Shown piece by piece: positions 16,523-25,125 of a stretch of DNA of 64,000 bases. The position numbers and the translations under genes were made by a program. Each line of letters starts with the position of its first letter. The first letter of the stretch is position 1. Origin of the DNA: [Clostridium] saccharolyticum WM1 (lineage in GTDB: Bacteria > Bacillota > Clostridia > Lachnospirales > Lachnospiraceae); NCBI RefSeq assembly GCF_000144625.1, contig NC_014376.1:496001-560000 (forward strand), given 5' to 3'. The notes under the pieces are model-generated. The model searched no databases and was not told where the DNA came from. It saw only the letters and a program-made list of their open reading frames with translations.

Positions 16523-18684
16523 TGGCGGTTGTCAATGAAGCAATCTATAACAATCCTGAAAATTATGTAAACCGTGAGCTGAGCTGGATCGAATTCAATA
16601 ACCGGGTGCTCAGCGAAGCAAGAGATAAAAGCCTTCCTCTTTTCGAACGGCTGAAGTTTTTAAGCATCACTGCTTCCAACTTGGATGAATTTTATATGGT
16701 CCGGGTGGCTTCGTTAAAGGATATGGTCCACGCCAAATATACCAAGCCGGATATTGCGGGCTTAAAGCCTTCGGAGCAGCTTGAAAAAATCAGTGAGCGG
16801 ACCCATGAACTGGTAGCCCTGCAGTATTCCACCTATAATCGTTCCCTTCTTTCTGCCTTAAAGCAGAACGGGCTTCGGGTGATCCAGTGGCATGAGGATT
16901 TAAGTGAGGAGGAGGGAAGGTATGCGGACAGCTATTTTGAGAGAAATGTATACCCGGTGCTGACGCCCATGGCTGTGGATTCCTCCCGGCCCTTCCCCTT
17001 AATCCGCAACAAATCCTTAAACATCGCAGCTCTCCTGCAGAAAAAAAGCGGAGAGGAGGAACTGGAATTTGCCATGGTCCAGGTGCCCAGCGTACTGCCA
17101 AGAATCGTAGAGCTGCCTTCCGGGAAACAGGAAGAACGTACGGTTATTTTGCTGGAACAGATCATGGAACGGAACATTGGCAGCCTGTTTTTGAATTATC
17201 ACGTGATCACGGCCCATCCCTTCCGCATCATGAGAAATGCGGACTTAACCATTGATGAAGAGGAGGCGGAGGACCTTTTGGAAGAGATCCAGAAACAGCT
17301 TAAAAAACGGCAGTGGGGCGAGGCTATCCGCCTGGAAGTGGAAGAAAAGATGGATAAGCGCCTGTTAAAGATACTCAAACGGGAACTGAACATCAGCTCT
17401 GCCGATATTTTTGAAATCGCAGGCCCTCTGGATCTGACCTTTCTCATGAAAATGTATGGACTGGGAGGCTTTGAACACTTAAAAGCCGTTCCCTATATTC
17501 CCCAGCAGGTTCCAAGGCTTATGAATGAGGAGGATATTTTCACCAACATCAGAGGAGGAGACATTCTCCTTCACCATCCCTATGAAACCTTTGATCCGGT
17601 GGTAGATTTCGTGAAAACGGCAGCAAAGGATCCGGAAGTCCTGGCAATCAAACAGACCCTTTACAGGGTCAGCGGGAATTCTCCTATTATAGCAGCCCTG
17701 GCAGAGGCAGCGGACAACGGGAAACAGGTATCGGTGCTGGTGGAATTAAAGGCCCGATTTGACGAGGAAAACAATATTAACTGGGCGAAAAAGCTGGAAA
17801 AGGCCGGGTGCCATGTGATCTACGGGCTGGTTGGCCTAAAGACCCACAGCAAGATCACCCTGGTGGTGCGCAGGGAAGAGGATGGGATCCGCCGCTATGT
17901 CCATTTAGGCACAGGAAACTACAACGATTCCACAGCAAAGCTTTACACGGATTTTGGCCTTATGACCTGCAATCCTCAGATCGGAGAAGATGCCACTGCC
18001 GTGTTCAACATGCTTTCAGGCTATTCCGAGCCTCTTCACTGGAATAAACTGGTTTTAGCCCCCATCTGGCTGCGGGCCAGGTTCTTGAGGCTGATCCGCA
18101 GGGAAGCCAGGAATGCGGAGAACGGAAAGACGGCTCATATCATGGCCAAGATGAATTCCCTCTGCGACAAGGAGATCATAGCGGCTCTATATGAGGCCTC
18201 CTGTGCAGGCGTGAAGATCCAGCTGATCGTCAGGGGAATATGCAGTTTAAAGGCAGGGATTCCTGGTCTGAGCGAACATATTACCGTTCATTCCATTGTT
18301 GGAAATTTTTTGGAGCACGCCCGGATTTTTTATTTTGAGAATGACAACAGCCCGGAGCTTTATATGGGAAGCGCTGACTGGATGCCGAGAAACTTAGACC
18401 GAAGGGTGGAGATTATGTTTCCGGTGGAGGATGAGACCCTGGTGGAGCAGATCCTCCATGTCCTTAAGGTGCAGTTTCAGGATAACGTAAAGGCCCATAT
18501 CCTCCAGCCTTCCGGAACCTATGAAAAGCCTGATAAAAGGGGCAAGGTCCTGGTCAACAGCCAGGAACAGTTCTGCCAGGAGGCGGTCAGAAACGTGAAG
18601 GAGGAGCTTGGGAAATTAAACCCCATAGGCAGCCGGGTATTTATTCCTACGGAGAGTCAGGGGGAGGAGGAGGACTCCTTATAA
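16522..18684 (+). CDS. ppk: Polyphosphate kinase 1
   Basis: Ppk1 reversibly transfers the gamma phosphate of ATP to a growing polyphosphate chain. At 720 residues it has the usual four domains: the N domain starts with ENYVNRELSWIEFNNRVL, and the two phospholipase-D-like C domains carry the active site. The catalytic histidines are visible in KTHSKITLVVRR (His442, autophosphorylated in homologues) and YVHLGTGNYND (His461). ASNLDEFYMVRVASLKD and EARIFYFENDN-like segments are also family hallmarks. The ATG overlaps the ppx stop (TGATG), with AGGAGGTTATCC upstream inside ppx. A weak AT-rich terminator follows. Confidence 0.95.
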   Translation: MAVVNEAIYNNPENYVNRELSWIEFNNRVLSEARDKSLPLFERLKFLSITASNLDEFYMVRVASLKDMVHAKYTKPDIAGLKPSEQLEKISERTHELVALQYSTYNRSLLSALKQNGLRVIQWHEDLSEEEGRYADSYFERNVYPVLTPMAVDSSRPFPLIRNKSLNIAALLQKKSGEEELEFAMVQVPSVLPRIVELPSGKQEERTVILLEQIMERNIGSLFLNYHVITAHPFRIMRNADLTIDEEEAEDLLEEIQKQLKKRQWGEAIRLEVEEKMDKRLLKILKRELNISSADIFEIAGPLDLTFLMKMYGLGGFEHLKAVPYIPQQVPRLMNEEDIFTNIRGGDILLHHPYETFDPVVDFVKTAAKDPEVLAIKQTLYRVSGNSPIIAALAEAADNGKQVSVLVELKARFDEENNINWAKKLEKAGCHVIYGLVGLKTHSKITLVVRREEDGIRRYVHLGTGNYNDSTAKLYTDFGLMTCNPQIGEDATAVFNMLSGYSEPLHWNKLVLAPIWLRARFLRLIRREARNAENGKTAHIMAKMNSLCDKEIIAALYEASCAGVKIQLIVRGICSLKAGIPGLSEHITVHSIVGNFLEHARIFYFENDNSPELYMGSADWMPRNLDRRVEIMFPVEDETLVEQILHVLKVQFQDNVKAHILQPSGTYEKPDKRGKVLVNSQEQFCQEAVRNVKEELGKLNPIGSRVFIPTESQGEEEDSL

Positions 18685-18705
18685 TTACCGAATTATAGCT
18701 TTTTT
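18679..18705 (+). terminator. Weak AT-rich terminator after ppk
   Basis: ATAATT (18681-18686) pairs with AATTAT (18691-18696), and a run of six T follows at 18700-18705. The stem is weak in energy, so some read-through into the next leader is possible. Confidence 0.45.
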
Positions 18706-18739
18706 GTAAGAAAATAGTAAGGCAAAGAACCCTTTCTTG

Positions 18740-18748
18740 TGGTAAAAT
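18740..18748 (+). promoter_or_regulatory. Extended -10 promoter of the two-component/ABC operon
   Basis: TGGTAAAAT fits an extended -10 element (TGN-TAAAAT). I see no good -35 at 17 bases. Transcription from it would begin just before the structured leader at 18771-18881. Confidence 0.5.
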
Positions 18749-18770
18749 GGTTAAGAGTCTAAGCGGTGCA

Positions 18771-18881
18771 GAAGCATTTGCACGGTTTGTGCGTGGGAGC
18801 TTGCTCACGATGCACAAATTGTGCAAGTGTTTCTATAGGGCGGAACGCCCGTCATCATCATTTGGCGCCGGCCAAAAGATG
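18771..18881 (+). promoter_or_regulatory. Structured RNA leader with three hairpins upstream of VanRS-like system
   Basis: Hairpin 1 (18771-18833): GAAGCATTTGCAC pairs with GTGCAAGTGTTTC (two G-U pairs). Inside it TTTGTGC (18786-18792) pairs with GCACAAA (18812-18818), topped by GAGC/GCTC. Hairpin 2 (18838-18850): GGGCG-GAA-CGCCC. Hairpin 3 (18856-18881): CATC/GATG closing TTTGGC/GCCAAA. No T-tract follows any of them, so these are not terminators. The wobble pairs suggest selection at RNA level. I do not recognise a known riboswitch class. The response-regulator ATG lies 50 bases downstream. Confidence 0.55.
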
Positions 18882-18930
18882 AATGCACCTGGGAACCTCA
18901 TATATACATACGACAAGGGAGGTATTTTTC

Positions 18931-19638
18931 ATGTCCGAAACAATAAGCATTCTGGTTGTGGATGATGAGAAAGAGATTGCAGACCTGGTGGAAATCTATT
19001 TGGTCAGTGATGGATATAAAGTATATAAAGCAAATAATGCGGAAGAAGGACTGGGAGTTCTGGAAAAGAACCAGATCCATCTGGTGCTTTTAGACATCAT
19101 GATGCCTGGAATGGACGGCCTGCAAATGTGCAAGAAAATACGGGAGACAAATAACATCCCAATCATCATGCTAAGCGCCAAGTCCACGGATCTGGACAAA
19201 ATACTGGGACTTGGAACCGGGGCGGATGATTACGTGACAAAGCCTTTTAACCCACTGGAGCTGACGGCCCGGGTAAAATCCCAGCTACGCCGTTATACCC
19301 AGTTAAATCCCAACAGTGCGGTGAACGAGGCAGTTAAGAATGAAATCGCAATCAGAGGGCTGACCATTAACAAGGATAACCATAAGGTGACTGTTTATGG
19401 AGAAGAGATCAAGCTCACTCCCATTGAGTTTGATATCCTTTATTTACTGGCCTCCAATCCTGGAAGAGTGTTCAGTACGGATGAGATTTTTGAAAAGGTT
19501 TGGAATGAAAAGGTCTATGAGGCCAATAACACGGTAATGGTACATATCAGACGCCTGCGGGGCAAGATGAAGGAAGATACCAGACAGAACAAGATCATCA
19601 CCACGGTGTGGGGGGTAGGATACAAAATTGAAAAATGA
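18931..19638 (+). CDS. OmpR/VanR-type response regulator
   Basis: This is a 235-residue transcription factor activated by phosphorylation. The receiver domain has the acidic pair Asp11-Asp12 in VVDDEKEI, the phospho-acceptor Asp55 in LLDIMMPGMDG, and Lys104 in TKPF. The C-terminal winged-helix DNA-binding domain ends with VMVHIRRLRGKMKED and TVWGVGYKIEK, the OmpR/PhoB signature. The start is ATG 18931 with AGGGAGGTATTTTTC upstream; a longer in-frame reading goes back into the leader and is rejected. Its stop overlaps the kinase start by 11 bases, so the two are translationally coupled. The likely targets are its own operon, including the exported protein and ABC genes downstream. Confidence 0.93.
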   Translation: MSETISILVVDDEKEIADLVEIYLVSDGYKVYKANNAEEGLGVLEKNQIHLVLLDIMMPGMDGLQMCKKIRETNNIPIIMLSAKSTDLDKILGLGTGADDYVTKPFNPLELTARVKSQLRRYTQLNPNSAVNEAVKNEIAIRGLTINKDNHKVTVYGEEIKLTPIEFDILYLLASNPGRVFSTDEIFEKVWNEKVYEANNTVMVHIRRLRGKMKEDTRQNKIITTVWGVGYKIEK

Positions 19639-20764
19639 TATCAATCGCCGTTTCCATACCAGGGTCATTGCCAACATATTTTACAGTGCAGTGGTCACGG
19701 TCCTGATCGAGATATTTCTGGTGACAAACGTTTCTTTGGTAGCAGCCTATATGAGAAACACGCAGAGGGACAATGCATTTGTGGAAATGCTTACATCCTT
19801 TGACGTGGTGGTGATCCTGATTTATGTAGTTTTCGGAATCGGGATATTCACGGTCACCTTCCTTCTTCTCCAGGAAAAGTCCATGCGTTACATCAGCCGG
19901 ATCTCTGATGCCATGCAGAGCATTTCCCATGGAGATCTAAACATCACGGTAGACATTGAGGGAGACGATGAGTTTTCTGTCATGGCTGCCAGCTTAAATA
20001 AGATGGTGGAAGACTTAAGAGGTCTCATGGATAAGGAACGGGAGGCAGAACGTACCAAGAACGAGCTGATTACCAATATTGCCCACGATTTAAGGACTCC
20101 CCTGACCTCCATTATCGGATATCTGGAGCTTTTGTCCGGAGAAACCAAGCTTGACCCGGAGGTTCAGAAAAAATACATAGGAATTGCATACGTGAAGACA
20201 AAGCGGCTGGAAAAGCTGATTGAGGACTTATTTGGATTTACAAAGCTGAATTATGGAAAGATCTCCATGCACGTATCAAAAGTGGATGTGGTGAAGCTCA
20301 TCAGTCAGCTTCTGGAAGAATTTTATCCCAGCTTTGTGGATAAAAACCTTTCTTATGAGCTTCAAAGCAATGTCCCCGTCCAGACCATCTCGGCGGATGG
20401 AAACCTTTTAGCCCGTCTGTTTGACAATCTGATCAACAATGCCATCAAATATGGAGCGGATGGAAAGCGCATCCTGGTAAAGGTTCACGGAAGCGAGGAA
20501 CTGGTCACTGTCCAGGTGATCAATTACGGCTACGTGATCCCCGAGGAGGAGCTTCCCCTTATTTTCAACAAATTTTACCGTGTGGAGCACTCCCGTTCCA
20601 CCAATACCGGAGGAACGGGGCTGGGGCTTGCCATTGCAAAGAATATTGTGGATATGCACGGCGGCACCATTGAAGTGTCCAGCGACTTATCCGGTACGGT
20701 ATTTACGGTAAAACTTTTAGTGGATTTTGATATTAATAAAGAGAACTTTGGAAAGATAGGGTGA
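19628..20764 (+). CDS. Sensor histidine kinase (VanS-like)
   Basis: This is a 378-residue membrane kinase partner of the preceding regulator. It starts with TTG inside the regulator gene, with a GGTAGGA site before it. Two transmembrane helices lie at about residues 15-38 and 58-81. They leave only a loop of about 20 residues outside, so it probably senses within the membrane or through a partner rather than by a large external domain. A HAMP linker follows, then the dimerisation helix NIAHDLRTPLTSIIGYLELL with phospho-acceptor His153. The ATPase boxes are LFDNLINNAIKYG (N box) and GGTGLGLAIAKNIVDMHGG (G boxes). The 829-residue exported protein starts six bases after the stop. Confidence 0.93.
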   Translation: MKNDINRRFHTRVIANIFYSAVVTVLIEIFLVTNVSLVAAYMRNTQRDNAFVEMLTSFDVVVILIYVVFGIGIFTVTFLLLQEKSMRYISRISDAMQSISHGDLNITVDIEGDDEFSVMAASLNKMVEDLRGLMDKEREAERTKNELITNIAHDLRTPLTSIIGYLELLSGETKLDPEVQKKYIGIAYVKTKRLEKLIEDLFGFTKLNYGKISMHVSKVDVVKLISQLLEEFYPSFVDKNLSYELQSNVPVQTISADGNLLARLFDNLINNAIKYGADGKRILVKVHGSEELVTVQVINYGYVIPEEELPLIFNKFYRVEHSRSTNTGGTGLGLAIAKNIVDMHGGTIEVSSDLSGTVFTVKLLVDFDINKENFGKIG

Positions 20765-20770
20765 CAGACA

Positions 20771-23260
20771 ATGAAATTCAGACAGATATCCCTGATTTGT
20801 GCCATGGCGGTCACCATAGCAGGCAGCGTTGTGCTGCCTGCTTTTGGTATGGCATATGAAACATCAGTAGGGATGGAGGCGGGGGATTCCCCTATGGATG
20901 GAAATTATGCGGCTACAAATTCCGGTGTTTCCATGGATGTTTCCTACGGCTATGAGGGGAATGCAAAAAGCGGACGTTACGTGCCGGTAAATATAACGTT
21001 AAACAGCCAGCTGGATTCTGCCTTTTTGGGAACGGTCCAGGCCATAGCCATGGAATCCGATTACGACATATACCAATATGAGTATCCGGTTTCCTTAGAT
21101 GCCTTTGAAGTGGCGGAGGAATCTCTGGATATTCCCGTAGGAAGGGCAGATGTCCTCTTTGTGAAGCTGCTGGACTCTCAGGGAAGAGAGCTGATCCGCA
21201 AACGCTTAAAAATGAATGTTTCAGCGGACATTGCAGAGCTGTTTGTGGGAGTGCTGTCCGATGAACCGGAAACCCTGTCCTATATGGAGGGCGTGGGAGT
21301 GAATTACAGCTCTGTCAGGATCAAGACCTTTGAAATGGACGGGGCCAAAATGCCTGACAATGTGATCGGGCTGGATCTTTTGGATGTGCTTGTCATTACG
21401 GATTACGATACAAAAAGGCTGTCAGCAGACCAGGTATCTGCCATATGGGAATGGGTAAAGGAGGGAGGCACCCTTCTTCTTGGAACCGGTGCCCGGGCGG
21501 ATGATACCCTATATGCCTTCCGGTCTGATATCCTGCAGGAGGACTATGCTCCTCCCTCGGAGAAGTCCGTGGATATGGGAGTGGAGTATTCCGTCAACGG
21601 CCCCGGGGATTCCTTTATGAATCTGATTTGCGCAGACGTTTCCTTAAAGGGAGGAACCGGAGTGCTGTCCAATGATGAATTTCCGGTTCTTACCTCCGTG
21701 TCAAAGGGAAAAGGAAAGATTGGAGTGGCAGCCTACGATTTTGTGGATATCGCTTCCTTCTGCCAGGTCCAGCGCTCTTATGTGGATAAGCTCTTTACGG
21801 CACTTTTGGGAGAAGCCAAGTTAAACAACTTATCCTCCTACCTTTACAGCGGCAATTCCGCCCAGTACTGGTCAGTGCAGAATATGCTGAATACCGGAGA
21901 CGTGGATAAGCTGCCTGATCTGATCCTTTATGCAGCAGTGATCCTGGGGTATATTCTGTTAGTGGGACCGGGGCTTTACCTGTACTTAAAAAAGCGGGAG
22001 CAGAGAAAACTGTACCGGACAGGAGTGGCGGCAATTTCCCTGCTGTTTGCGGCAGTGGTATACTTAATGGGGATGGGGACCAGGTTTAAGGATACCTTCT
22101 TTACCTATGCCACCATTCTGGATACCAGGTCGGACTATGTGGACGAATACACCTATCTCAACATGAGGACCCCTTACAACAAGGCATATACCATTGCCCT
22201 GGATCCGACCTATGACCTGCTTCCTATTACCAGGAGCAGCTCCTATGAGATGAAGCCGGTTCCTAGATTCGTGGGAAATGAGGACTTCAAGGTAAAGATA
22301 TCCTATGGAAAAGATGAAACCAGGGTTTCTGCCCAGAATGCGGCAGCCTTTACCCCCAAATACTATTCCCTGAAAAAAAGGACGCCTAATACGGACCATA
22401 AGGGTCTTACAGGGGATATCACCCTGTTTGAAGGAAAGGTGTACGGCACCGTAACCAATGAATACCCCTTCCAGGTAGAAAAAGTCGGAATCCTGATGTA
22501 CGGGAAAATGGTGGCCATTGAAAAGCTGGAGCCAGGCGAAACCATGAACCTTGAGGGGCTTCCGGTGATCAATTATCCCATTAATAATTCTTTTCTGGTG
22601 TCCGCCCGGGTGACGGGGAGCTACCAGTATCAAAAAGCGGATATTGAGGATCCGGCTTATATGCTGGCCCTTTCAAGGACCAATATTTTAAGCTTTTACC
22701 TGGATAAATATTCTTCCTTTTATAATCCGGAGGCCAGGATCGTGGCCTTCAGCAAAGACCAGTCGGACAGCCAGTTCCTTGCCAGGGGAAATTATGAAAC
22801 TTACGGCATGTCCATGTTCACCTCTACCATTGACGTAAAGACAAAGAAAGGCAATGAGACCTCCCGTTCTGCCCTTATGAAAACGCCTACGGTGGTAAGC
22901 GGGCAGTATTATGCGGATTCCAATGCAATTTACGGCGTAGACCCGGTAGCCCTGGAGTATTTCCTTGGAAATGACTTGGAGGTGGAGACCCTGACTTTTG
23001 AAAATCCCTCGGATGAGTTTTTAAACAGCGAAAGCTTTTATTACACCACCATATTTAAGGGAAGCCTTTATCTTTATAATCACGATACGGGAAATTACGA
23101 TGCCATGGATCCTGGTAAAACGGCTTATAAAGCCTGGGAACTCACCCCTTATCTGTCTCCTGGAAACACGCTGACCGTAAAATATGTATGTGACAATACG
23201 GCCGAGAATAACTGGTATGTGACTCTGCCCATGCTGACTGTGACAGGAAGGGATAAATAA
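20771..23260 (+). CDS. Large exported membrane-anchored protein of an ABC system, function unknown
   Basis: This is an 829-residue protein of unknown function. A signal peptide spans about residues 1-25 (AMAVTIAGSVVLPAFG). The exported N-terminal half (about 30-370) has a beta-rich start and then a Rossmann-like segment near residue 200 (LDVLVITDYDTKRLSADQV, then EGGTLLLGTGA). This recalls the glutamine-amidotransferase-like domain seen in GldG/DUF4350-type ABC accessory proteins. Two membrane helices lie at about 382-402 and 415-434, followed by a large second exported region of about 390 residues. Its stop overlaps the ABC ATPase start (TAATG). It may be the substrate-interacting or force-transmitting part of the exporter; this is inferred from context only. 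Confidence 0.75.
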   Translation: MKFRQISLICAMAVTIAGSVVLPAFGMAYETSVGMEAGDSPMDGNYAATNSGVSMDVSYGYEGNAKSGRYVPVNITLNSQLDSAFLGTVQAIAMESDYDIYQYEYPVSLDAFEVAEESLDIPVGRADVLFVKLLDSQGRELIRKRLKMNVSADIAELFVGVLSDEPETLSYMEGVGVNYSSVRIKTFEMDGAKMPDNVIGLDLLDVLVITDYDTKRLSADQVSAIWEWVKEGGTLLLGTGARADDTLYAFRSDILQEDYAPPSEKSVDMGVEYSVNGPGDSFMNLICADVSLKGGTGVLSNDEFPVLTSVSKGKGKIGVAAYDFVDIASFCQVQRSYVDKLFTALLGEAKLNNLSSYLYSGNSAQYWSVQNMLNTGDVDKLPDLILYAAVILGYILLVGPGLYLYLKKREQRKLYRTGVAAISLLFAAVVYLMGMGTRFKDTFFTYATILDTRSDYVDEYTYLNMRTPYNKAYTIALDPTYDLLPITRSSSYEMKPVPRFVGNEDFKVKISYGKDETRVSAQNAAAFTPKYYSLKKRTPNTDHKGLTGDITLFEGKVYGTVTNEYPFQVEKVGILMYGKMVAIEKLEPGETMNLEGLPVINYPINNSFLVSARVTGSYQYQKADIEDPAYMLALSRTNILSFYLDKYSSFYNPEARIVAFSKDQSDSQFLARGNYETYGMSMFTSTIDVKTKKGNETSRSALMKTPTVVSGQYYADSNAIYGVDPVALEYFLGNDLEVETLTFENPSDEFLNSESFYYTTIFKGSLYLYNHDTGNYDAMDPGKTAYKAWELTPYLSPGNTLTVKYVCDNTAENNWYVTLPMLTVTGRDK

Positions 23261-24222
23261 TGTTAGAAATTAAAGATTTACGGAAAAAATTTGGTAAATT
23301 CCATGCGCTGAACGGACTGGACCTTCATATTCCAAAAGGATCTCTTTACGGGTTCGTTGGACCTAACGGCGCCGGTAAAACCACCACCATTAAAATCATG
23401 ACAGGGCTTCTCTACGCTGACAGCGGCCAGGTAATGATCGACGGGGCGGATGTGTCCAGAGGCCTAAATGAATTAAAGCTGAAGATCGGCTATGTGCCGG
23501 ATTTTTTCGGCGTTTATGACAATTTAAAGGTCAATGAATACATGGAATTCTTTGCCTCCTGCTACGGGAGCGACGGCTTAAAGGCAAGGACCCGGTATAT
23601 GACCCTTTTGGAGCAGGTGGGCCTGGAGGATAAGGTGAACTTTTACGTGGACAGCTTGTCAAGGGGAATGAAGCAGCGGCTCTGCCTGGCAAGGGCTTTG
23701 ATCCACGACCCTCTTTTGCTGGTGCTTGATGAACCTGCCTCTGGGCTGGATCCACGAACCAGGTTTGAGTTTAAAGAAATCTTGAAGGAATTAAAGGAAC
23801 AGGGAAAGACCATATTGATCAGCTCCCATGTACTTTCCGAGCTTTCTGAGCTGTGTACGGACATTGGGATCATTGACCAGGGAAAAATGATCTTAAGCGG
23901 AAGCATGGAGGAGATCCTGCGCAGGGTCAACGCTTCCAATCCCCTGATTATTTCTGTGTTGGGGAATAAGGAAAAGGCGCTGACCATTTTAAAGAGCCAG
24001 CCCTGCGTCCAGACCATAGCGGTAAAGGACGAGGACATTCGGGTGAACTTTTACGGTGACGAGCAGGATGAGGCGCTCCTTTTGCAGCAGTTAGTGGATG
24101 CCGATGTGCTGGTGCATGGCTTCTACAGAGAGCAGGGAAGTCTGGAATCCTTATTTATGCAGATCACGGATCATGATAAAGAAAAGGCGGTGCTTGTACA
24201 TGAAATTGAATCCGGTTTATAA
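23260..24222 (+). CDS. ABC transporter ATPase (exporter/drug-resistance type)
   Basis: This 320-residue nucleotide-binding subunit has Walker A GPNGAGKTTTIKIM near residue 36, a Q-loop region GYVPDFFGVYDNL, the signature LSRGMKQRLCLARAL, Walker B LLVLDEPASGLDP and the H-loop ISSHVLSEL. The residues after about 220 form the C-terminal extension common in the ABC-2/CcmA-type (DrrA-like) subfamily. It is translationally coupled at both ends: its ATG overlaps the stop of the 829-residue protein gene, and its last 23 bases overlap the permease gene. Together with the permease it should drive export or membrane remodelling rather than uptake, as no binding protein is encoded nearby. Confidence 0.92.
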   Translation: MLEIKDLRKKFGKFHALNGLDLHIPKGSLYGFVGPNGAGKTTTIKIMTGLLYADSGQVMIDGADVSRGLNELKLKIGYVPDFFGVYDNLKVNEYMEFFASCYGSDGLKARTRYMTLLEQVGLEDKVNFYVDSLSRGMKQRLCLARALIHDPLLLVLDEPASGLDPRTRFEFKEILKELKEQGKTILISSHVLSELSELCTDIGIIDQGKMILSGSMEEILRRVNASNPLIISVLGNKEKALTILKSQPCVQTIAVKDEDIRVNFYGDEQDEALLLQQLVDADVLVHGFYREQGSLESLFMQITDHDKEKAVLVHEIESGL

Positions 24223-25108
24223 AAGGGAGACAATGGTCAGTTCCAGAAGCTTCCGTCTGGCCCTGATCCTGGCTCTTTTTAATACCATCCTGGCTCTTGT
24301 GGTCCTGCTTAACATGTATTCCGTGGTGGAGAGGGTTAAGCTGACGGCAGAGATCCAGTATTCTTCCTTTACCAATCTGTACGTATTTGTGGCTGCAGTG
24401 GAATTTGTGCTGCTGATGTTCATTATGCCTGCCTTAACGGCAGGCAGCATCAGCGGAGAAAGGGAACGCCAGACCCTTGATCTTCTTCTCACCACCACCT
24501 TAAAGCCATGGCAGATCATATGGGGGAAGCTGACCTCGTCCTTTGGCACCATGTTTCTCCTGATTATGTCCAGCTTTCCCCTTCTGGCGGTCTCCTTTGT
24601 ATACGGGGGAGTCATGGTTTATGACGTGCTTCTTTTGCTCTTGTGTTATTTGGCAGTGGCCCTTCTCTGCGGAAGCATGGGGGTGTGCTTTTCTTCCCTG
24701 TTCAAACGGTCTACCATTGCCACCGTGGTAAGCTATGGAGTCCTGATCCTTATTGCTGCAGGGACCTATGCGATCAATGCATTTGCCCTGTCCATTTCCC
24801 GGATGAACATGAGCAGCGCCTATGCCATGTCCGTGGGAGGCGTTGCGGACCAGACCAATTCCGGTGCATTCCTCTATCTGCTCCTTTTAAACCCGGCAGC
24901 CACCTTCTATGCAATGATCAACGGCCAGACAGGAGATAATCAGGTGGTGAGAAGCCTAAACAGCTGGTTCGGTCCCCATCCGGATAACTTTGTCATGGAA
25001 CATTGGGTGGTCTTGAGCATTTTCATCCAGCTTGCCCTGGCGGTTTTATTCATGTTTATCGCTGTAAAGGCCATCAGCCCATCCAAAGGGAAAAAGATAA
25101 AAAAATAA
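24200..25108 (+). CDS. ABC-2 type permease
   Basis: This is a 302-residue integral membrane protein with about six hydrophobic helices. The ABC-2 hallmark SGERERQTLDLLLTTTLKPW sits in the first cytoplasmic loop, and it begins with MKLNPVYKRE, typical of the GldF/NatB-like group. The start is ATG 24200 inside the ATPase gene; a longer in-frame reading from 24098 is an out-of-frame shadow of that gene. The last helix is followed by a basic tail (SPSKGKKIKK). It completes the operon leader-RR-HK-829aa-ATPase-permease. The exported or moved substrate is unknown. Confidence 0.9.
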   Translation: MKLNPVYKRETMVSSRSFRLALILALFNTILALVVLLNMYSVVERVKLTAEIQYSSFTNLYVFVAAVEFVLLMFIMPALTAGSISGERERQTLDLLLTTTLKPWQIIWGKLTSSFGTMFLLIMSSFPLLAVSFVYGGVMVYDVLLLLLCYLAVALLCGSMGVCFSSLFKRSTIATVVSYGVLILIAAGTYAINAFALSISRMNMSSAYAMSVGGVADQTNSGAFLYLLLLNPAATFYAMINGQTGDNQVVRSLNSWFGPHPDNFVMEHWVVLSIFIQLALAVLFMFIAVKAISPSKGKKIKK

Positions 25109-25125
25109 TATAACAGGAGGATTCT

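Noticed and set aside
18747..18965. ORF over the structured leader of the two-component operon
   Set aside because: It overlaps the hairpins and the regulator start in another frame and has no ribosome binding site.
24098..24199. N-terminal extension of the ABC-2 permease
   Set aside because: The extension reads through the ATPase gene in another frame and is Cys/Arg-rich. The ATG at 24200 begins the typical MKLNPVYKRE start.
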